From Fischerella muscicola SAG 1427-1 = PCC 73103 (GTDB taxonomy: Bacteria; Cyanobacteriota; Cyanobacteriia; Cyanobacteriales; Nostocaceae): 64,000 bases of DNA. The stretch is from contig NZ_AJLJ01000063.1 in the NCBI RefSeq assembly GCF_000317245.1, positions 56,914-120,913 of the forward strand. Direction: 5' to 3'. Below the pieces are notes generated by a model. The model ran no database searches, was not told the origin of the DNA, and saw nothing but the letters and a program-made list of their open reading frames with translations. The translations under genes were made by a program, and so were the position numbers. This document shows, one piece after another, positions 52,397 through 60,157 of this stretch; position 1 is the stretch's first letter, and every line of letters begins with the position of its first letter.

Positions 52397-53016
52397 CCAC
52401 AGCATCATAAATTTCAATGCTTGGCTTATTTACTCCGTGCTGTACTAGTTCACCCAAATTCTATATACTTAGGGGTCAAAAGTTTTAAAACAAAGTTATC
52501 ATCTTCGTCTCCTGGGGGTCGTTCGCTGCCACTTTGTTGGGCATCGTATTAAGCTACAGCAATTTCAATTTACTACTTATATAACTAGAGTCTACTATTA
52601 CTTTGTTAATTTTGAGTTTTTAGGTGCGATCGCACAATTGTAATGATAGGTTAATTAGGTACTGTATTTGCAACCCTTTGGTAAACTAAGAGCATAACTA
52701 TAACTAAATACACTAGAGCATTTATGTCCTAGCTTTATATTTTTTAGACAATGAACTCTAGCGATTTTACCAACTGCAAAATAACTTTTGGTATTTTGGC
52801 CAATGCGATCACTTAATTTACATTCCAAAAATTTAGGTCAATGCAACTGTTGCATCCTGCTACGGTTATTTACCTAAAATGTCATATCTATTTGGGTCTT
52901 TTTTCTCCTTTTTTTTCTGAGGATCTTTTTTGGTTTTTTGGCTTCTCTATTGCCATTTTTTTTACTCGACATTATTACTCTCCAATATTGGTGATCAATA
53001 AAGTAGGTACAATGCT
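52397..53016. other. Gene-free region upstream of the pentapeptide fragment
   Basis: About 600 AT-rich bases. Frames at 52316-52552 and 52841-53041 look random. Nothing else is supported. Confidence 0.5.
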
Positions 53017-53502
53017 CTACAAGAGTCCAGCTATTAAGTAGTCGAAGTAAGTACCAATTTCGCTAGCGTCTTCTCCTGACATCATCGAGGTGGTGATATT
53101 CTTCATCGCACGAATACTTTCAGCAACTGCTTCAATCGGAGTGCCAAGAGACTTGTACATTTCGCGAGCACCAATGACCCCAATTTCTTGAATAGGAGTG
53201 GAATCACCAACTACGATACTGTAAGTGATCAAACGTAAATAGTAATCTATGTCTCGCAGACAAGTTGCAGTCATTTCTTGTCCGTAAGCATTACCACCAG
53301 GGGAAACAACATCTGGGCGTTCTTGAAACAGCTGGTTTCCAGATTGCTTAACAATGCGCTCTCGGTTTTCGTTTAAAACTTGAACAAGGCGCAGACGACG
53401 CTCACTACTCTTGACAAAACTTGTAATTGGTTCTAGCTCACCAGGGCTGAGATAGCGAGCTTCGCTGTCCGCATTAAGAATCGACTTTATGATCAGGCTC
53501 AT
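53017..53502 (-). CDS. Allophycocyanin alpha-like phycobiliprotein (orphan)
   Basis: The 161-residue phycobiliprotein has the alpha-APC length and pattern: [20 protein letters not shown], then [20 protein letters not shown] with the chromophore-binding Cys81, and [20 protein letters not shown]. It is nearer the ApcA sequences I recall than ApcD, but the 25-60 region ([20 protein letters not shown]) differs from core ApcA. No beta subunit or linker gene is adjacent, unlike the apcABC operon, so it is probably an ApcA2-type paralogue. A stem (53693-53733) stands upstream. Confidence 0.85.
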   Translation of the reverse strand: MSLIIKSILNADSEARYLSPGELEPITSFVKSSERRLRLVQVLNENRERIVKQSGNQLFQERPDVVSPGGNAYGQEMTATCLRDIDYYLRLITYSIVVGDSTPIQEIGVIGAREMYKSLGTPIEAVAESIRAMKNITTSMMSGEDASEIGTYFDYLIAGLL

Positions 53503-54146
53503 TAACAGACTCCTTCAAAAAAATGAAATTATGTTTGCTCTATCGGAATTACAGGAGTTGCTTAACTAGTGGAATGAAATAAACGTAGTAATTAAACTTT
53601 AAGTTTCTGTAGTTCTTTGATACTGACAAGTATAAAAAAGAATTCACTTGTCGGTTATGCTACGCCTTTTTATCATCATCCCTTCGATTTATTTTAGTTA
53701 GGCTGATTCTGAGCCAATCATCCTAACTAAAATTTATTTCTCTATTTGCATATAATCTCAAGACTTCATTAGCAGCCATATTAGCTGCCTTACTAATGTG
53801 TAGCGTTGTCGCAGTTATTTTATTGTTATTATAGCAATTATATTTCCCTAAATATTTTATATAAATATTGTTCTGATTGTATTGCATTGGATGAGACTAA
53901 AAAAAACAACACCCAGCCCAGCAGTTCTAAGTTACTCCTACTCCCGTTAAAGTAACTGCATCGATTTATTAACTAGAATTTACTAAATAGATGACTATTT
54001 TTCAAATATTTACTAAAAGATTGATATTTCTAAAATTCTAAAATCTATTGTCTTAATATTGACTCTTAATTAATATTAATATTTGGTTTATCATATCTTA
54101 TGACTGTTAAAATATAGGATAGCTTATGATTTGAGAGATCAATATT
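53503..54146. other. Intergenic region upstream of the phycobiliprotein gene
   Basis: It contains a perfect inverted repeat TTTTAGTTAGG/CCTAACTAAAA (53693-53703 and 53723-53733) and otherwise AT-rich sequence. No gene is seen. Confidence 0.55.
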
Positions 54147-54410
54147 ATGGCCGCAAACAAATTTGATGATACATTAGCTGCTATAGAGTTAAATGCAGCT
54201 AGAAAATTAAACTGGGATTATAAGCAATTTAAAGAGTGTTTCAGTTTTACAGTCAATCAAGAAGCTATTGAGATAGCACCCAAGAAAATTCAACTCCAAG
54301 AATCTGACTTGCAAACTTTAAAGCAAGCTTTACTGGATTATGGTTTTCAATACAAAAAAACTGTAAATGATTTTATCTTGGTTTTTGAGCAAGATGTTGA
54401 ATTAAGATAG
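54147..54410 (+). CDS. Unrecognised 87-residue soluble protein
   Basis: The 87-residue protein starts MAANKFDDTLAAIELNAARK and ends with a predicted alpha-beta pattern (LQTLKQALLDYGFQYKKTVN). No family is recognised; it is of ordinary composition with no membrane or export signal. A good GAGAGATC stretch lies about ten bases before the ATG. It precedes the RRM gene by 228 bases on the same strand. Confidence 0.6.
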   Translation: MAANKFDDTLAAIELNAARKLNWDYKQFKECFSFTVNQEAIEIAPKKIQLQESDLQTLKQALLDYGFQYKKTVNDFILVFEQDVELR

Positions 54411-54638
54411 ACATTGCACTGAGACTCAGATACAATTGGCAAAAGATTACTTCACACCGTAAATAAGCCTTTAGAAAGATATTCTGTAGAGAGACTGAAT
54501 CTCGTGTTAAGGTTGAAGATGATAATAAAATTCGGACACAAATTTTGTTTTTAGTAGTAGCAAGCTTTTACTTTTTGTTATTGACAGGCTTGTCTCCGAA
54601 ATTTAAATCTCTGCACAATTTAATTTTGGAGACAATTT

Positions 54639-54938
54639 ATGTCACTTTACGTAGGTAATCTCTCTTATGAAGTTACACAAGAAATTCTAAATACTGTGTT
54701 TGCAGAATACGGTTCTGTAAAGCAGGTTTCATTACCCACTGACCGTGAAACAGGTCGTGTGCGTGGCTTTGCTTTTATAGAAATGGATTCAGATGCTGAA
54801 GAAGCATCTGCCATTGAGGCTCTTGATGGTTCTGAGTGGATGGGACGTAACCTGAAAGTGAACAAAGCCAGACCTAGAGAAGACAGGGGTTCGTTTGGTG
54901 GCAACCGGGACAACTATGGCGCTCGAAACCGCTACTAA
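54639..54938 (+). CDS. RRM-type RNA-binding protein
   Basis: The 99-residue protein is a single RNA recognition motif with RNP2 (LYVGNL, residues 3-8) and RNP1 (RGFAFIEM, about 43-50), followed by a short Gly/Asn/Arg tail (RGSFGGNRDNYGARNRY). It matches the cyanobacterial Rbp family, several of which are cold-induced and some of which help localise photosystem mRNAs at thylakoids. TTTTGGAGACA gives a strong GGAG before the ATG. rpsU follows downstream, the usual arrangement of this gene in cyanobacteria. Confidence 0.94.
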   Translation: MSLYVGNLSYEVTQEILNTVFAEYGSVKQVSLPTDRETGRVRGFAFIEMDSDAEEASAIEALDGSEWMGRNLKVNKARPREDRGSFGGNRDNYGARNRY

Positions 54939-54975
54939 AGTTTGAACTCAGAAATTTACACTCTGAGGTCTTAAG

Positions 54976-55001
54976 GGCAGACAATGAGTCTGTCTTTTTT
55001 T
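54976..55001 (+). terminator. Rho-independent terminator between rbp and rpsU
   Basis: GGCAGAC and GTCTGTC pair (one G-T) around the loop AATGA and are followed by seven T residues. It lies 38 bases after the RRM gene and 57 before rpsU, so rpsU expression needs read-through or its own promoter. Confidence 0.82.
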
Positions 55002-55057
55002 CTGAGATTTACTGGATGCTTTAACACTAGCCAGTAGTAATCAAGTAAGGACATAGA

Positions 55058-55246
55058 ATGACCCAAATAATAGTAGACGATAATGAAGGAATTGAATCAG
55101 CCTTGCGTCGTTTTAAGCGAAAAGTTTCCAAGGCAGGTATTTTTCCAGATATGAAGAAGCATCGTCATTTTGAAACGCCAGAGCAAAAACGTAAGCGTAA
55201 GGAACTTGCGAGGCACAGGCAGCGTAAGAGAAATTTTCGCAAATAA
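55058..55246 (+). CDS. rpsU: 30S ribosomal protein S21
   Basis: The 62-residue protein shows the S21 pattern: [40 protein letters not shown], and a strongly basic tail [19 protein letters not shown]. The size is correct for cyanobacterial S21, which helps mRNA contact on the 30S subunit. AGGACATAG before ATG gives a ribosome site. It follows an RRM gene and its terminator. Confidence 0.97.
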   Translation: MTQIIVDDNEGIESALRRFKRKVSKAGIFPDMKKHRHFETPEQKRKRKELARHRQRKRNFRK

Positions 55247-55466
55247 GTCCAAGCTTATACAGCATCTATCTATTGTTAGAACTACTCCAGAAGCAGATTA
55301 TAAATTGCAACATTCACTAGGTCGGCACAAATCCCTCACACCGCCACTGTGGGGGGAGGTTAAAAAATTTAATCTGTACATATAAAAACTAATTAATGTT
55401 GAGGATATAAGTACAAACATCCATAAGAATTTATATCAAATTTGGCAAATTAACCCAGGAAAATTC

Positions 55467-55784
55467 ATGTTAGATTTCAACACCTTGATAGCATTCTCAA
55501 GCACTTATTGCATTGGCATTTGTGCCTTTCTAATTCCAGCTAATTTAGTTGCTACCTCATCAACAATAATTTTTACACTGTTGGGTCGTCCGGCTATTCA
55601 TATTTGGCTAACTGCTCTAATTGCAAGTTTATTTGCTCTATTGATCATACTGCACGTATTTGCTTGGTTCATGATGGGAGTAGTTATGGCTCCCACATAC
55701 ATTTTATTAGGACTAGGAAGCATCTGTTTGTTGGCCAATTTAATAGCGATTCTCCCACACAAGCACTTTGCTTTCCACACATAA
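55467..55784 (+). CDS. Small membrane protein, unrecognised
   Basis: The 105-residue protein has three hydrophobic spans (about 7-30, 47-72 and 77-98), with a short His-rich end (PHKHFAFHT). No family is recognised. The ATG is preceded by CAGGAAAATTC, giving a weak ribosome site. Neighbours give no clue. Confidence 0.6.
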   Translation: MLDFNTLIAFSSTYCIGICAFLIPANLVATSSTIIFTLLGRPAIHIWLTALIASLFALLIILHVFAWFMMGVVMAPTYILLGLGSICLLANLIAILPHKHFAFHT

Positions 55785-55846
55785 CTAAACTTCTATAAAC
55801 TTTTATTTACGCCTAGCAGCTAAAGTCACGAGGGGTTCAAACGACA

Positions 55847-56104
55847 ATGGACAAACCAATCTTGGAAAAAGATGGAACTAAATCTGATTTGGAAATCAAT
55901 ATACCGTGGTACGTAGCGGTACATTTTCACCCTTTAATTAAAGGAAAATATTCGTATGCGATTGCCATCCATAGCGTATTAGAGCGTAACTCATCCCCCA
56001 TGGCCGACTTTGACTCATGTCTGTTCGGCTGTTACGAAACAGCTCACCAAGCACTCATCATAGAATTCGCGGCTATACAAACTAAGTCAGCCTGCGCGGA
56101 CTAA
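55847..56104 (+). CDS. Unrecognised 85-residue protein
   Basis: The 85-residue soluble protein starts MDKPILEKDGTKSDLEINIP. The rest (WYVAVHFHPLIKGKYSYAIA, then CLFGCYETAHQALIIEF) looks like one small alpha-beta domain with three cysteines. AGGGG is about 14 bases upstream. It is convergent with the pentapeptide gene, ending two bases from its stop. Function unknown. Confidence 0.5.
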   Translation: MDKPILEKDGTKSDLEINIPWYVAVHFHPLIKGKYSYAIAIHSVLERNSSPMADFDSCLFGCYETAHQALIIEFAAIQTKSACAD

Positions 56105-56106
56105 TT

Positions 56107-56631
56107 CTAGCTTGGAGGACATGCCAAACTTTCGCGGGTTGAGACACCAGTCACCGGATTAACACCATCAGCGCGATCGCACATCAATTTCACTTGGTAA
56201 GCATCAACAATTGCACCCGAAAAATCTGCATTTGTAATATCCGCTTCAAAAAAGCGACTGCTAGCAAGCATCGCATCGGTGAAAATAGCATTAGTTAAAT
56301 TAGCTTTATTAAAAATTACGCGATCGGCAAATGCTTCCGCCAGATTAGCATCACTCAAATCTGCTTGTAAAAATGATCCCTTAGTAAGAATAGTTCCACT
56401 CAGATTTGCTCCCTGAAAATTTGCTCGCTGCATTTCAGCACCAGCAAAGGACGTTCCATGTAAATCTTGATGAGCAAAATCTCGATTTCGTAAGTCAGAG
56501 AGTGTATAGTTAACCGTGTTTTCCTGTGCGAGAACAGTAGGAGTGTTTAAGATTGACAACAATCCTGTGAAACAAATAAATAGCACAGCACATAAAATAA
56601 GTTGTAAGCAAGCTGTAAAATAACGCTTCAT
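56107..56631 (-). CDS. Secreted pentapeptide-repeat protein
   Basis: The 174-residue protein has a signal peptide ([20 protein letters not shown] and onward, likely cut after VLAQ or nearby near residue 35). About eight pentapeptide repeats follow ([20 protein letters not shown], then [20 protein letters not shown]). A disordered, two-cysteine tail ([20 protein letters not shown]) ends the protein. I chose ATG 56631, which has GGAGAA eight bases upstream; an in-frame GTG at 56649 would add six residues and contain this ribosome site. A partial, broken copy lies at 52184-52396. The C-terminal tail resembles the DUF-like end of several lumenal pentapeptide proteins. Confidence 0.88.
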   Translation of the reverse strand: MKRYFTACLQLILCAVLFICFTGLLSILNTPTVLAQENTVNYTLSDLRNRDFAHQDLHGTSFAGAEMQRANFQGANLSGTILTKGSFLQADLSDANLAEAFADRVIFNKANLTNAIFTDAMLASSRFFEADITNADFSGAIVDAYQVKLMCDRADGVNPVTGVSTRESLACPPS

Positions 56632-56680
56632 TGATAATTCTCCAATCACAGTTTAGCAAATTGATTTTGATGGGCTGCGA

Positions 56681-56710
56681 GATCCCCGACTTTTTAAAAA
56701 GTCGGGGATC
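56681..56710. repeat. Palindrome with family A/F core
   Basis: GATCCCCGACTTTTT and AAAAAGTCGGGGATC form a perfect 30-base palindrome without loop. Flanking ATGGG (56671) and CCCAT may extend the stem after a gap. It lies upstream of the pentapeptide gene. Confidence 0.85.
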
Positions 56711-56832
56711 TGTACCCATGCAATCACATAATTGGCGTGACTCGAGCTACTTATCCAGTAAAAAATAACACCATAACAGAGAAATAACATCTTGCATAAG
56801 ATGGATAAGTGTTACAACTTTTCATATTTGTT

Positions 56833-56936
56833 ATACCATTTCACTTTTTTGATGATACAGATACATGAGTAGGGGCGTACGGCCGTACGCCCCTACAGTA
56901 AATCCAATATGTATCAGGATTTTTGTGAAATGGTAT
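56833..56936. mobile_element. MITE-like element, family B
   Basis: Left end ATACCATTTCACTTTTTTGA and right end (reverse) ATACCATTTCACAAAAATCC, both followed by GATACA-like sequence. The core (56869-56896) is a perfect 28-base palindrome built from GTAGGGGCGTACGG, unlike the GAGACGCG core of the other B copies. Confidence 0.8.
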
Positions 56937-56981
56937 TAGATAATTTCTCAAAAAATAGCAAAGATTGGAGAAACAGATCAA

Positions 56982-57701
56982 TTGTCAGAAATTATTAGTC
57001 AAAATATCACTCCTGCTACAATCTCCATTATTATTCCCACTCTCAACGAAGTGGAGAACATCAAAGCAGCTTTAGCTACTACTCAACCAAGTAATCATGT
57101 GGAAGTAATTGTCGTCGATGGCAATTCCCAAGATGAAACAGTGCAAATCGCTGAATCTTTAGGTATTAAAGTCATCTTATCTGCTCCTGGACGCGCCAAG
57201 CAAATGAATGCAGGTGCTGCTGTTGCTAGCGGCGAGATTTTGCTGTTTCTCCATGCTGATACTCGCTTACCGCTTGGATTTGATGTCATGGTTCGCGAAG
57301 CGCTTACACAACCTAGAGTTGTAGCTGGTGCGTTTTGCTTGCAAATTGGTGCAGAACAGCCGAGTTTGCGATTAATAGAATGGGGGGTAAACGTGCGATC
57401 GCGCTTTCTACAAATGCCCTATGGTGATCAAGCAATTTTTTTAACTAGAAAAATATTTAATCATGTTGGTGGCTTTCCAGAGTTACCAATTATGGAAGAT
57501 TTTGAACTCATGCGAAGTTTAAAAAGCCTGGGAAAAATTACACTTGTTCCTGTACCAGTTATTACCTCAGCACGTCGCTGGCTTAAAAAAGGAATTTGGC
57601 AAACAACATTAATGAATCAAATAGTAATCATCACATATTTTCTCGGAATCTCCCCCCAACGAATTCGCAGTTGGTATCGTCGAGAAAAACGTCGGTTTTA
57701 A
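56982..57701 (+). CDS. TIGR04283-type glycosyltransferase family 2
   Basis: The 239-residue GT2 protein has ISIIIPTLNEVENIKAALAT near residue 15, VEVIVVDGNSQDETVQIAES, LLFLHADTRLPLGFDVMV and the C-terminal GDQAIFLTRKIFNHVGGFPE and IMEDFELMRSLKSLG, the signature of the TIGR04283 group. Some members are implicated in arsenosugar biosynthesis, but no arsenic genes are nearby. The start TTG 56982 has TTGGAG upstream. A short hydrophobic C-terminal stretch (LMNQIVIITYFLG) suggests membrane contact. A hairpin follows at 57718. Confidence 0.87.
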   Translation: MSEIISQNITPATISIIIPTLNEVENIKAALATTQPSNHVEVIVVDGNSQDETVQIAESLGIKVILSAPGRAKQMNAGAAVASGEILLFLHADTRLPLGFDVMVREALTQPRVVAGAFCLQIGAEQPSLRLIEWGVNVRSRFLQMPYGDQAIFLTRKIFNHVGGFPELPIMEDFELMRSLKSLGKITLVPVPVITSARRWLKKGIWQTTLMNQIVIITYFLGISPQRIRSWYRREKRRF

Positions 57702-57717
57702 CCGAGTTTTGTTATTA

Positions 57718-57740
57718 GCCTCAGAATTTGATTCTGAGGC
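57718..57740. repeat. Hairpin GCCTCAGAAT/ATTCTGAGGC
   Basis: Perfect 10-base arms around TTG. A near copy with the same surroundings (ATTAG before, GGG after) lies at 59470-59491. It lies 17 bases after a glycosyltransferase gene and could terminate it, though no T tract follows. Confidence 0.75.
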
Positions 57741-57809
57741 GGGCTGGATGAAAATGAAATAGCCCTGCTATTGATTAAGAATAGTTAACATCTAATTCTT
57801 GCCACACAA

Positions 57810-58115
57810 ATGAATTTAAATCTGAAAAATCAATATTTGTCTAATCTAATCAAAGTTGTATCTATTATTGTGGTTACAAGTGCGATCGCTTTAGAATTGG
57901 GAAATATTTACGCATTACTGCATAACTTTCAGTTACCAAGCAGCCTGAATCCGATTTTTTGGATGGGACGTTTCGTTATAACTGCTCACTTCATTGAAGC
58001 TGCGATCGCAGTTTTTTATGCATCTGCAAAGAATAATATACCAATCAAATATGGAATTTATACTTTTTTTGTAGGCACAGTTAGTTTACTAGAACTATTT
58101 GACAAAGAGGATTGA
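57810..58115 (+). CDS. Small membrane protein, unrecognised
   Basis: The 101-residue protein has three predicted spans (about 13-35, 48-72 and 78-95), LPSSLNPIFWMGRFVITAHF and IEAAIAVFYASAKNN between them, and ends in acidic DKED. I do not recognise its family. It has only a poor ribosome site. The remnant at 58182 and the metallopeptidase follow. Confidence 0.55.
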   Translation: MNLNLKNQYLSNLIKVVSIIVVTSAIALELGNIYALLHNFQLPSSLNPIFWMGRFVITAHFIEAAIAVFYASAKNNIPIKYGIYTFFVGTVSLLELFDKED

Positions 58116-58181
58116 TACACAAAACTGAGTAAATATTGCCACAACAGATTATAGTAAATCCTCTAAAAACTAAAATACTAC

Positions 58182-58396
58182 ATGTCAAAATTTCGTCGTC
58201 GAGCTGGACAAAATGTTCGTAACCTTGCTACGAGCTTAGATCCCCGAATTCTTAAAGAAGTCGGGGATCTTGTCTAGAGCGAATGATTTAGGAATGCTAT
58301 AAAACAAATCTAGGAGTCAGAGAAGATACAGCAGAGTGGATACAAGTGCATATCAGAAAAATCCAAGATATTCTCAATAATTCAAATTATTTCTAG
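58182..58396 (+). pseudogene. Small gene split by a family A element
   Basis: ATG 58182 opens a basic frame (MSKFRRRAGQNVRNLATSLD) that runs into the hairpin and stops inside the element (TAG 58275). A second frame, in another register after the element (58307-58396), reads as NLGVREDTAEWIQVHIRKIQ and ends IL-N-N-S-N-Y-F. Together they look like one small charged protein cut by the element at about 58237-58300. No family is recognised, so intact relatives would be needed for proof. Confidence 0.5.
58237..58300. mobile_element. Family A element, left end missing
   Basis: The imperfect hairpin GATCCCCGAATTCTT/AAGAAGTCGGGGATC (58239-58269) is followed by TTGTCTAGAGCGAATGATTT and AGGAATGCTATA, as in the copy at 34647. 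The left half is replaced by coding-like sequence. Confidence 0.65.
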
Positions 58397-58548
58397 AAAT
58401 GAATATTTTTTATTCTTAATTCTTCAGACCTTCCCTAAGTATGACTATTAATCTTTCCTTCTGACAGATGAGCTGGTTAAGTCAAAGCACTAATATCTTT
58501 GGTGAATCAGGGAAATTCTTGCTTGGGTAGTTGGGAGAGTACTAATTT

Positions 58549-59394
58549 ATGCGCTGGGAATTTGGTCGTAGAAGTACCAATGTTGAAGATAGACGTGGAA
58601 GTGGGGTTTCTGCGCCTGTTGTGGGGGGTGGTATTGGGGCTGTGGTTTTGGCGGTGATTGTTGCTTTATTAGGAGGCGACCCCAGTATCATATTTGATCA
58701 AACACAAACACCGAGCGATCGCTCTTCTCAAACGCAACGTTCTGCAACGGAAGATCAGGCGGCTGATTTTGTTTCGGTTGTTCTAGCTGATACAGAAGAT
58801 ACCTGGAGTAATTTGTTTCAGCAAAGTGGAAAGACCTATGTCGAACCTAAGTTAGTGCTTTTTTCAGATGCAGTCCAATCTGCTTGTGGTTTCGCACGAT
58901 CAGCAGTTGGCCCCTTTTATTGTCCCGCCGATCAAAAGCTCTATATTGATCTCAGCTTTTATCAGGATTTAAAAAATAAATATCAAGCACCAGGTGACTT
59001 TGCTCAAGCCTATGTGATTGCTCACGAAGTCGGACATCACGTCCAAAATCTCATGGGAATTTCCAGCCGCGTCAGTAGATTGCAACGTCAAACTAATGAA
59101 GTAGAAGCCAATCAACTTTCAGTGCGACAGGAATTACAAGCCGACTGTTTTGCTGGCGTTTGGGCATATCATGCTAATCAATCGCGACAAATTCTCGAAA
59201 CAGGCGACGTCGAAGAAGCACTAAACGCTGCTAGCGCCATAGGAGATGATCGCTTGCAAAGTCAGTCAAAAGGATATGTCGTCCCAGAGTCTTTTACTCA
59301 TGGTAGTTCAGCCCAGCGAGTACGATGGTTCAAGCGAGGGATTCAGACAGGTAATCCAGCCCAATGTGATACTTTCGCAGTTTCAAATCTCTAG
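58549..59394 (+). CDS. Neutral zinc metallopeptidase (YpfJ-like)
   Basis: The 281-residue protein has one N-terminal membrane anchor (APVVGGGIGAVVLAVIVALL, about 24-44) after a short basic, glycine-rich head that includes the family cue RRSTNVEDRRG. The catalytic region has YVIAHEVGHHVQNLMG (HExxH, about residue 162) and the downstream ELQADCFAGVWAYHANQSRQ with the third ligand glutamate. It matches the YpfJ/zinc-metallopeptidase family of unknown substrate. HRVRW-type ending SSAQRVRWFKRGIQTG is conserved. Single gene. Confidence 0.9.
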   Translation: MRWEFGRRSTNVEDRRGSGVSAPVVGGGIGAVVLAVIVALLGGDPSIIFDQTQTPSDRSSQTQRSATEDQAADFVSVVLADTEDTWSNLFQQSGKTYVEPKLVLFSDAVQSACGFARSAVGPFYCPADQKLYIDLSFYQDLKNKYQAPGDFAQAYVIAHEVGHHVQNLMGISSRVSRLQRQTNEVEANQLSVRQELQADCFAGVWAYHANQSRQILETGDVEEALNAASAIGDDRLQSQSKGYVVPESFTHGSSAQRVRWFKRGIQTGNPAQCDTFAVSNL

Positions 59395-59469
59395 AATTTG
59401 AACAAGTTAGATCTTAGACCTCTTGGCTAGGAAAGTCTTTGAGTCAGTTTCAACGGACTTATACTATTA

Positions 59470-59491
59470 GCCTGAGAATAAATTCTCAGGC
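59470..59491. repeat. Hairpin GCCTGAGAAT/ATTCTCAGGC
   Basis: Perfect 10-base arms around AA; close relative of the hairpin at 57718, with shared ATTAG upstream and GGG downstream. It also accounts for part of an unsupported open frame at 59439-59684. Confidence 0.75.
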
Positions 59492-59824
59492 GGGATATGG
59501 AGTAGGTGCAAAATGTAATTTGTTTGAAGTGAGAAATTTCTCGTTTGAAGTGGGAAATTTCTTGCTCCAAACTCCGATATTGAACCCTCAAAGCTTGAAA
59601 AATGAACTTCTGAGGTTGGATGATGGTGTTGCAGAGGCGATCGCTTGGTTGAGTGAACTTTCTGGGAGCGATCGCACAAAATAATTCTTCAAACTAAATG
59701 GGTAAACTGGATGGATTTTCTTTAAGACTAGTAGATTTACCATCTCATTAACTGTTTAATAAACAACAGAATCATCCAGGATACTACCGTAAGGTTCGAT
59801 ATCTAATACTAAAGGGCTTTCCAG

Positions 59825-59900
59825 CTTGGTGTCTTAGTGTCTTGGTGGTTCAAAAGTCATTTTTTTAACCACTAAGACACTAAAACACTAAGACACCAAG
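59825..59900. repeat. Long imperfect inverted repeat (CTTGGTGTCTTAGTG...)
   Basis: CTTGGTGTCTTAGTGTC and GGTGGTT on the left pair with AACCACTAAGACACT and ACACTAAGACACCAAG on the right across a CAAAAGTC/T-rich loop. This is the common 'all-TAAGACAC' dispersed cyanobacterial filler; no coding capacity. Confidence 0.75.
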
Positions 59901-59924
59901 AAAAATACATTACACCTTGAAAGG

Positions 59925-60047
59925 CTAGTGGTATGGCAAGGCATCTTTTATAGGCTACAAGTATAGGCTACAAGATCCCCGACTTCTTGAAGAAGTCGGG
60001 GATCTGACCCCTCATAACTTCTCATAACTTTTGCGAAAGACCACTAG
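59925..60047. mobile_element. MITE-like element, family F
   Basis: Ends are CTAGTGGT and ACCACTAG (59925 and 60040). The core is the perfect hairpin GATCCCCGACTTCTT/AAGAAGTCGGGGATC with one loop base (59974-60004). TATAGGCTACAAG is directly repeated just before the hairpin. About 123 bases. Confidence 0.7.
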
Positions 60048-60157
60048 TCTTAGAAACTTTTAGCGATCGCACTCCAAAAGTTCTTGTCATCAGGCAGTTG
60101 TAGAGTTACTTTTTTTTGATAGTCATAATTTAAACATTCGCCTAATCACAAGAATCA

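Noticed and set aside
52316..52552. 78-residue plus-strand frame
   Set aside because: Antisense to the pentapeptide pseudogene fragment and otherwise AT-rich sequence.
52841..53041. 66-residue hydrophobic frame on the plus strand
   Set aside because: Overlaps the end of the phycobiliprotein gene on the other strand and has no ribosome site; Phe-rich because of T tracts.
59439..59684. 81-residue frame after the metallopeptidase
   Set aside because: Contains the GCCTGAGAAT hairpin and repeated GAAGTGRGAAATTTC sequence; weak coding character. A short possible remnant at its end (ELLRLDDGVAEAIAWL) could not be confirmed.
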